Source of the DNA: Elioraea rosea
GTDB lineage: Bacteria; Pseudomonadota; Alphaproteobacteria; Acetobacterales; Acetobacteraceae
Assembly (NCBI RefSeq): GCF_007644105.1
Contig: NZ_VFAC01000024.1
Span: 1 to 64,000, forward strand
Length of the DNA: 64,000 bases
Direction of reading: 5' to 3'
The position numbers and the translations under genes were made by a program. Below the pieces are notes generated by a model. That model was not told where the DNA came from. It saw only the letters and a program-made list of their open reading frames with translations, and searched no databases. Shown piece after piece: positions 58,727 through 64,000 of the stretch (position 1 is the stretch's first letter; each line of letters opens with the position of its first letter).

Positions 58727-59881
58727 ATGACATCGCCTCCCCCCGGACTTGCCGCGCCCAAGGCGGCCGCGGCAGGGCTTTCCGCCCTGTTCTGCGGCCT
58801 CGGCATCGGCCGCTTCGCCTACACGCCGCTGCTTCCCGCACTCGTGACCGCCGGCTGGTTCGGCCCGGGCGAGGCGGCGGCCTTCGGGGCGGCGAACCTC
58901 GTCGGCTATCTTGCCGGCGCGGCGGTGGCGATGCCGCTCGGGCGCCTCGTGTCGCTGCCCGTGCTGATGCGCGCGATGATGCTCGCCGTCGCCGCCAGCA
59001 TGGCGGTCTCGGCCGCGCAGCCGGATGCAGCGGTGTTCGGCCTTGCGCGATTCGCCGCAGGTGCTGCGGGCGGCGTGCTGATGGTGCTCGGCCCGCCCGC
59101 CCTGCTCGCTGCCGTCGAGGGCCGGGTGCGCGGCCGCGTCGGCGGGGCGATCTTCGCAGGCGTCGGGTGCGGCATCGTCGCCTCCTCGGTTGCGCTGCCG
59201 CTCCTGCTTGGCCTCGGCGTCAGGCCCGCTTGGCTCGGTCTTGCGGCAGGGGCGGTGGCTTGCGCCGCCGTCGCCTGGCCGTTCTGGCCGCCGCATGCCC
59301 CGCCCGCGCCGACGCAGGCCGCGCCGCCGCCAGGGCTTGCGCGGCTGATCGCAGCCTATGCCGTCAATGCCTTCGCGATCGTGCCGCACATGCTTCTCCT
59401 GTCGGACTATGTGGCGCGCTGGCTTGGCCAGGGTGTCGCCATGGGCTCGGGCGCCTTCGCCGTGTATGGCCTCGGCGCAACGCTCGGCCCGCTCGTCGGT
59501 GGCTATTTCGCGGACCGCGTCGGGTTCGGACGTACGCTGACGGTCGCGATCACGCTGCAGGCCGCGGCGATCGCTCTGCCCGCCATGCTGCGGACGGTGC
59601 CCGCGGCGTTCGTCTCGGCCCTGCTCGTCGGCTCGCTCACGCCGGGCATTCCTCCGCTCGTGCTGGGCCGGGCAGGCGAGCTTGCGGGGATGCAGGCGGC
59701 CGCGCGGTCGTGGCGTGCGGCGACCATTGCCTACGCCGTGGCGCAGGCGCTCGGCGCCTTCGCTGCCGCGGCTGCGTTCGCGCGGCTGCGCGCCCATCCC
59801 CCGCTGTTCGTCGCCGGTTCCGTGTTCGCGCTTGCCTCGCTCGCGATATTGCCGCGCACGCGGAGGCCTCCGGCGGCATAG
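58727..59881 (+). CDS. YbfB/YjiJ-family MFS transporter
   Basis: 384 residues, twelve membrane helices. LSALFCGLGIGRFAYTPLLPALV is the characteristic first helix of the YbfB/YjiJ group, and YVARWLGQGVAMGSGAFAVYGLGATLGPLVGG is in the second half. Substrate unknown. Divergent from the aldolase/amidohydrolase operon, 55 bases before a substrate-binding protein gene. Confidence 0.87.
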   Translation: MTSPPPGLAAPKAAAAGLSALFCGLGIGRFAYTPLLPALVTAGWFGPGEAAAFGAANLVGYLAGAAVAMPLGRLVSLPVLMRAMMLAVAASMAVSAAQPDAAVFGLARFAAGAAGGVLMVLGPPALLAAVEGRVRGRVGGAIFAGVGCGIVASSVALPLLLGLGVRPAWLGLAAGAVACAAVAWPFWPPHAPPAPTQAAPPPGLARLIAAYAVNAFAIVPHMLLLSDYVARWLGQGVAMGSGAFAVYGLGATLGPLVGGYFADRVGFGRTLTVAITLQAAAIALPAMLRTVPAAFVSALLVGSLTPGIPPLVLGRAGELAGMQAAARSWRAATIAYAVAQALGAFAAAAAFARLRAHPPLFVAGSVFALASLAILPRTRRPPAA

Positions 59882-59936
59882 TTGCGCGGCCGTCCCTGCC
59901 TGCCATACTTCGCCTGGAAGGTTCGGGAGAACGGCG

Positions 59937-61532
59937 ATGACACCCATGAAACGACGCGCGCTTGCCGCCGCCGCAGGCGTCCTGCTCGGCGCAGTGGCGG
60001 CACTCCCGGCCGGCGCGCAGGCGCCGTCGCGCTCGACGTTGCGGATCGTGCTGATCAACGATCTCGCGAGCATCGACCCCGTGCAGTCCACCGCCGCGTT
60101 CGTCCGAAATCACGGCTTCATGGTGTATGACCAGCTCTTCGCGCTCGACAGCAAGGGCGTCGCACGGCCGCAGATGGTCGACAGCCACACCGTCTCGCCG
60201 GACGGCATGGAGTACCGCTTCACGCTTCGCGAGGGACTCGTCTTCCACGACGGTGCGCCCGTGCGCGCGGCCGACGCGGTCGCCTCGATCCGCCGTTGGT
60301 CGCAGCGTGACATCGTCGGCCGCGCCCTTGCCGCCGCCACCGCCTCGATGGAGGTGGTGGATGATCGCACGTTCACCCTGAAGCTTTCGCGCCCTTTCGC
60401 GCTGGTGACCGAAGCGCTGGCACGGCCGACGGCGAGCGCGCTGTTCGTGATGCCCGAGCGCATCGCCTCGACGCCCGCAACAACCGCGATCACGGACGCG
60501 ACCGGCTCGGGCCCCTTCATCTTCCAGGCCAATGAGTGGCAGGCGGGCAACCGCGCCGTCTATGTGCGGAATCCGAACTACCGCCCGCGCGCGGAGGAGC
60601 CCGATGGGCTCGCCGGCGGCAAGGTCGCGAAGGTCGAGCGCATCGAGTGGGTGGCGATGCCCGATGCCGCCACCGCCGCCGCGGCGCTGCAGACGGGCGA
60701 GATCGACTTCATCGAACAGCCGTCGCCCGACCTCATTCCTGTCTTGGAACGAAACCGCAACGTGCGCACCATCGCGCTGAACCCGGTCGGATTCATGGTG
60801 TGGCTGCGCATCAACCACCTGCACCCGCCGTTCAACGACCCACGCGCGCGCCAGGCGCTGCTGCACCTCATCAACCAGCAGGAGAACCTGCAGGCGATCG
60901 GCATACGCCCCTCCGAGCAGGTGCCGTACTGCCCGGCCTTCTTCTTCTGCGGCACGCCGCTTGAGAGCAGCGCCGGCGCGGTGGGACTACGCCAGGCCGA
61001 CGTGGCCAAGGCGCGCGCGCTGCTCGCCGAGGCAGGCTATGACGGGCGGAAGATCGTGTTCATGAACGCGGCGGACAGCCCGATCAACAACGCCGCCACG
61101 CTGACCATGGCCGAGGCCTTCGGCAGGGCTGGCCTCAACATGGACGTTCCCTCGAGCGACTGGGCGACGGTGACGCAGCGGCGCAACCGTCGCGAGCCGC
61201 CGGAGCAGGGGGGCTGGAACTTCTTCGTCACCGTCGCCAACGTGCTCGACGGCCAGAACCCGCTGACCAATCTCTACCTCGCGAGCCCCTGCGAGGGCGG
61301 GCTCACCGGCTGGCCGTGCGACGAGGACCTCGAGCGTCTCCGCCGCTCCTGGTGGGAGGAGCGCGACGCGGCGAAGCGGCAGGAGATCCTGCATGCGGTG
61401 CACGCCCGCGCCTACCAGGTCCTGCCCTACATCAATGCCGGGCAGTTCCGCACGCTCGCGGCCTACCGCGCCAATGTCGAGGGCATTCGCGCAACGACGG
61501 TTCCCGTGTTCTGGGGCGTGGAGAAGAAGTAG
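59937..61532 (+). CDS. Peptide-type ABC transporter substrate-binding protein without adjacent permease
   Basis: 531 residues, SBP family 5. Signal peptide ends PAGAQA. LRIVLINDLASIDPVQSTAAFVRNHGFMVYDQLFALD, EYRFTLREGLVFHDGAPVRAADAV, SGPFIFQANEW and PCEGGLTGWPCDEDLERLRRSWWEE are typical. The mature protein has several Cys (VPYCPAFFFC, SPCEGG, WPCDED). GGGAG lies seven bases before ATG 59937. No permease or ATPase is next to it; it may feed the Dpp-like system at 49-56 kb. Convergent with the dehydrogenase, six bases apart. Confidence 0.92.
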   Translation: MTPMKRRALAAAAGVLLGAVAALPAGAQAPSRSTLRIVLINDLASIDPVQSTAAFVRNHGFMVYDQLFALDSKGVARPQMVDSHTVSPDGMEYRFTLREGLVFHDGAPVRAADAVASIRRWSQRDIVGRALAAATASMEVVDDRTFTLKLSRPFALVTEALARPTASALFVMPERIASTPATTAITDATGSGPFIFQANEWQAGNRAVYVRNPNYRPRAEEPDGLAGGKVAKVERIEWVAMPDAATAAAALQTGEIDFIEQPSPDLIPVLERNRNVRTIALNPVGFMVWLRINHLHPPFNDPRARQALLHLINQQENLQAIGIRPSEQVPYCPAFFFCGTPLESSAGAVGLRQADVAKARALLAEAGYDGRKIVFMNAADSPINNAATLTMAEAFGRAGLNMDVPSSDWATVTQRRNRREPPEQGGWNFFVTVANVLDGQNPLTNLYLASPCEGGLTGWPCDEDLERLRRSWWEERDAAKRQEILHAVHARAYQVLPYINAGQFRTLAAYRANVEGIRATTVPVFWGVEKK

Positions 61533-61538
61533 CGCCCG

Positions 61539-62474
61539 TCAGTAGCCGCGGGCGGGGTCGTACCGGTTCAGAACCGTCCCGCTCGCCTCGAACGTCCTGA
61601 TCGCATCAGCGACGAAGCGCGCGCGTGCGGCGCGGTTCGGGAACGAGGCGATGTGCGGCGTGACGAGGATCTTCGGGTGTGTCCACACGGGGCTGTCCTG
61701 GGGCAGCGGCTCGGTCTCGAACACGTCGAGCGTTGCGGCTTCGATATGGCCGGAATCGAGTGCGGCGATCAGGTCCTCGATCACGACATGCGACCCGCGC
61801 GCGCCGTTGATCACAGAGGCGCCGCGGGGAAGCTTGGCGAGCGTCCGCGCGTTGACGATGCCTGCCGTCTCGGGCGTCGCGGCGAGAAGGCAGACCAGGA
61901 TCTCGGTTCCCTGGAGGAAAGCGTCGAAGCCCGCCTCGCCGCCGAAGGTCTGGATGCCCGGGATGTCCCGCCTGGTGCGGCCCCACCCCTTCACGCGGAA
62001 CCCCGCGTCGCGCAGCGCCTCGGCGGAGGGAAGACCGAGCGAGCCGAGCCCCATCACGCCGACGGTGCGGTTGGCCGCCTCTGTCGTCTCGACCTCCTCC
62101 CAGACCTTGCGGCGCTGGTTCGCCACGTAGGCGTGGAACTGGCGATGGTGGAAGAACACCGTCGCAAGCGCGAACTCGCGCATGCGCGCCGCCGCCTCGG
62201 GCGCGCCCATCTTCGCGACGGGAACATGCGCGGGTAGATGCGGGTCGGCCGTCAGGTGGTCGATGCCTGCACCGGAGGAGATGATCAGCCTGAGATTGTG
62301 GAAGGTCGCAAGCCGGCCCGGGTCGGGCGCCCAGAGGAAGGCGTAGGCGACCTCCTCGGGCTTCACGCCGGGGTCATCCCACCAGCGCACGTCGAGATCG
62401 GGCAGGAGCTCGGCGAACAGCGAGCGCCATTCGGGAAGCGAAGCCTCGCCTCCCGTCTTGACCAACAGGATCAT
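61539..62474 (-). CDS. D-2-hydroxyacid dehydrogenase, GhrA-like (glyoxylate/hydroxypyruvate reductase)
   Basis: 311 residues. NAD(P) loop VGVMGLGSLGLPSAEALRDAGF; catalytic Arg in NGARGSHVV, Glu in DVFETEPLPQDSP and His in TPHIASFPN. The short N-terminal domain and FLWAPDPGRLATFHNLRLIISSGAGIDHL match GhrA, which reduces glyoxylate and hydroxypyruvate. The gene overlaps the stop of the upstream DUF1194 gene by four bases. Confidence 0.9.
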   Translation of the reverse strand: MILLVKTGGEASLPEWRSLFAELLPDLDVRWWDDPGVKPEEVAYAFLWAPDPGRLATFHNLRLIISSGAGIDHLTADPHLPAHVPVAKMGAPEAAARMREFALATVFFHHRQFHAYVANQRRKVWEEVETTEAANRTVGVMGLGSLGLPSAEALRDAGFRVKGWGRTRRDIPGIQTFGGEAGFDAFLQGTEILVCLLAATPETAGIVNARTLAKLPRGASVINGARGSHVVIEDLIAALDSGHIEAATLDVFETEPLPQDSPVWTHPKILVTPHIASFPNRAARARFVADAIRTFEASGTVLNRYDPARGY

Positions 62475-63145
62475 GCGATTTCCCGGATGAGCTTTCGTCT
62501 CAGTGCGGCGGTGAACTCCGCCCGGCTCGGCGCGGCCTCGACGAAGGCGCCGGGCCCGCCGATCACCGCGCCCTCGTAGTGCGCGACGAGGCCTGCGCGG
62601 CCTTCGACGATGGCGAGCGCGTTGATCTGGATGCCCTTGCCGACCGCCTCGTCACGCGCCTCCGGAGCGGGGCGGAGGCTCCGCATGTCGCCCGCGTCGC
62701 CGGAGATGTCGATCACCCTGCGCGTCGCCTCGAACGGCGAGGCCTCGAGCAGCGCGACCGCATGGTCGATCGCATCGCCGATCGCGTTCCAGGACTGCAC
62801 CGAGCGCGGCGCGGAGACGACGGCGCGGCCGAACGCCGACGCACCGTCCGCGCCGCCGACGAGACGCCACGGCACCATCGTCGCTGCCCCGCCTGGCGCG
62901 CCCCACTCGACATAGGTTACGGCGATGCGCCCGATCGGGCCGGAGCGTATGCCGGCGAGCACGCGCGCATCGGCGATCGCCTCGGCGATGCCTTCCTTCT
63001 GCAACCTGAACTCGTCCGCGTCGATCGAGCCCGAGGCATCGGCGCAGAGGACGAGCGCGACATCGACGGGCTCGGCCGCGCGGAGCCTCCGAGGCAGAGC
63101 GGAAGCCGCGAGGCCGAGGACGGCAGCGCGCCGGCCACGCCGCAT
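62471..63145 (-). CDS. DUF1194 (von Willebrand factor A-like) exported protein
   Basis: 224 residues. The N-terminal RGRRAAVLGLAASALPRRLRAA looks like a Tat-type signal (twin Arg absent from exact motif, so export is likely but the route unsure). VDVALVLCADASGSIDADEFRLQKEG contains the DxSxS metal site of a vWA domain, and VIDISGDAGD is a second metal-loop segment. Function unknown. It starts seven bases after the SDR stop and overlaps the ghrA-like gene by four bases. Confidence 0.87.
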   Translation of the reverse strand: MRRGRRAAVLGLAASALPRRLRAAEPVDVALVLCADASGSIDADEFRLQKEGIAEAIADARVLAGIRSGPIGRIAVTYVEWGAPGGAATMVPWRLVGGADGASAFGRAVVSAPRSVQSWNAIGDAIDHAVALLEASPFEATRRVIDISGDAGDMRSLRPAPEARDEAVGKGIQINALAIVEGRAGLVAHYEGAVIGGPGAFVEAAPSRAEFTAALRRKLIREIA

Positions 63146-63152
63146 CGCCGGC

Positions 63153-63899
63153 TCAGCCGCGCCCGAGGAAGGGCATCTTCGTCGCCATCACCGTCATGAA
63201 CTGCACGTTGGCCTCGAGCGGCAGGCTCGCCATGTGCGCGACGGCGTGGCCGACATGCGCCACATCCATGCGCGGCTCCTCGGCGATGCGGCCATCGGCC
63301 TGCTTCACGCCCGCCTTCATCCGCTCGGTCATCTCCGTCGCCGCGTTGCCGATGTCGATCTGGCAGACGGCGATGTCGTACTTGCGGCCATCAAGGGCAG
63401 AGGCCTTGGTGAGGCCGAGCACGGCATGCTTCGTCGCGGTGTAGGGCGAGCTGTCGGGGCGCGGCGCATGCGCGCTGATCGAGCCGTTGTTGATGATCCG
63501 CCCGCCGCGGGGGGTCTGGTCCTTCATCACGCGGAAGGCTTCCTGGGTGCAGAGGAAGACGCCGGTGAGGTTCACGTCCACCACCTGCTGCCACTTCTCG
63601 ACGGGAAGCTCCTCGAGCGGAACGCCAGGCGCGTTGAGCCCGGCATTGTTGAACACGAGGTCGACGCGGCCCCACTGCTTCACGGCAGCGGCGAACAGCG
63701 CCTTCACCTCGTCCGGCTTGGCGACGTCGGTCGGCACCACGAGCGTCTTGGCCGGCGCGGCGGACTTCGCGGTCTCCTCGAGCCCCTCGCGCCTGCGGCC
63801 GGCGAGCACCACCGCCCAGCCATCCTTCGCGAGCGCCAGCGCCGCGGCGCGCCCCACACCCGTACCCGCGCCCGTCACGATCGCCACGCGCTCGGCCAT
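63153..63899 (-). CDS. Classical SDR-family oxidoreductase
   Basis: 248 residues. [22 protein letters not shown] is the NAD(P) loop, LVFNNAGLN the central [35 protein letters not shown] carries the catalytic Ser and Tyr-x-x-x-Lys. The fatty-acid or polyketide-type reductase group cannot be refined. It is the first gene of a tight run with the DUF1194 and GhrA-like genes. ATG 63899 with GAGGAGAGG upstream; the in-frame start at 63962 is less likely. Confidence 0.9.
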   Translation of the reverse strand: MAERVAIVTGAGTGVGRAAALALAKDGWAVVLAGRRREGLEETAKSAAPAKTLVVPTDVAKPDEVKALFAAAVKQWGRVDLVFNNAGLNAPGVPLEELPVEKWQQVVDVNLTGVFLCTQEAFRVMKDQTPRGGRIINNGSISAHAPRPDSSPYTATKHAVLGLTKASALDGRKYDIAVCQIDIGNAATEMTERMKAGVKQADGRIAEEPRMDVAHVGHAVAHMASLPLEANVQFMTVMATKMPFLGRG

Positions 63900-64000
63900 G
63901 CGCCCCTCTCCTCGTCGAGTTGTCCAAGGCCGGCGTCCCGGCCGGCGGCGCCATGTGGCCATGGCATCGGCGCCCTGGCAACGCCCCGGGCCGGTTGCCG

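Overview
The window is very GC-rich, densely packed chromosomal DNA from an alphaproteobacterium, most likely of the Rhodospirillales/Acetobacterales type. This is inferred from gene content: an 18-kDa complex I accessory subunit (NDUFS4 family), an HWE-type histidine kinase, type 2 ArgC directly after rplM-rpsI, and a glnB-glnA operon. No phage, transposase, integrase, plasmid or CRISPR sequence was seen. Both core genes (parE, glnBA, rplM-rpsI, argC, three tRNAs) and many catabolic and accessory genes are present.

Layout. 1-5.8 kb: rhlE-type RNA helicase (cut by the window edge), an alpha/beta hydrolase, a Cache-domain chemoreceptor and a coupled pair of envelope proteins. 5.9-10.1 kb: parE with a translationally coupled DUF1989 gene, then a divergent SbtA-like bicarbonate transporter and SbtB-like PII protein with a perfect 18-bp palindrome in front. 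10.1-16.3 kb: a minus-strand run holding an unrecognised protein with possible His/Cys catalytic residues, dps, a histidine phosphatase, a kelch protein, an MhqD/MhqO-like esterase and dioxygenase pair, and an MFS exporter. 16.4-20.2 kb: amidohydrolase, XapX protein and isochorismatase-like hydrolase, with a divergent AraC regulator. 20.2-24 kb: a second MFS exporter of the same family, YceI, and a PEP-CTERM protein gene whose sorting signal is frameshifted. 24.1-26.1 kb: glnA and glnB with a sigma-54-type promoter. 26.3-34.4 kb: aminotransferase, tRNA-His, homocysteine methyltransferase family, an SDR without the usual catalytic residues, nadX, a second (intact) PEP-CTERM protein, a Na+/Ca2+ exchanger and MarC. 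34.4-42 kb: FrnE/DsbA-like protein, M20 hydrolase, IlvD/Edd dehydratase, then rplM-rpsI-argC-gamma carbonic anhydrase and tRNA-Pro, NDUFS4, tRNA-Arg. 42.3-47 kb: GST, hybrid HWE kinase, GNAT and a class D (OXA-type) beta-lactamase. 47.1-58.6 kb: a long minus-strand operon with a complete Opp/Dpp-type ABC transporter, two amidohydrolases and a class II aldolase, followed by an iron-type alcohol dehydrogenase and a voltage-gated-type ion channel with a zinc ribbon. 58.7-64 kb: MFS, an orphan peptide-type binding protein, a GhrA-like dehydrogenase, a DUF1194 protein and a classical SDR.

How the genes work together. Two regions look like self-contained pathways. The 49-58.6 kb operon couples uptake of an oligopeptide-like or amide-containing compound to hydrolysis by two metal-dependent amidohydrolases and a class II aldolase/epimerase. 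The SbtA/SbtB pair, with a gamma carbonic anhydrase elsewhere in the window, suggests nucleotide-regulated bicarbonate uptake in a bacterium showing no sign of photosynthesis here. GlnB/GlnA under a likely NtrC/sigma-54 promoter is the standard nitrogen-control pair. Two PEP-CTERM proteins imply an exosortase system elsewhere in the genome. All functions are read from sequence motifs by eye; no database search was run.
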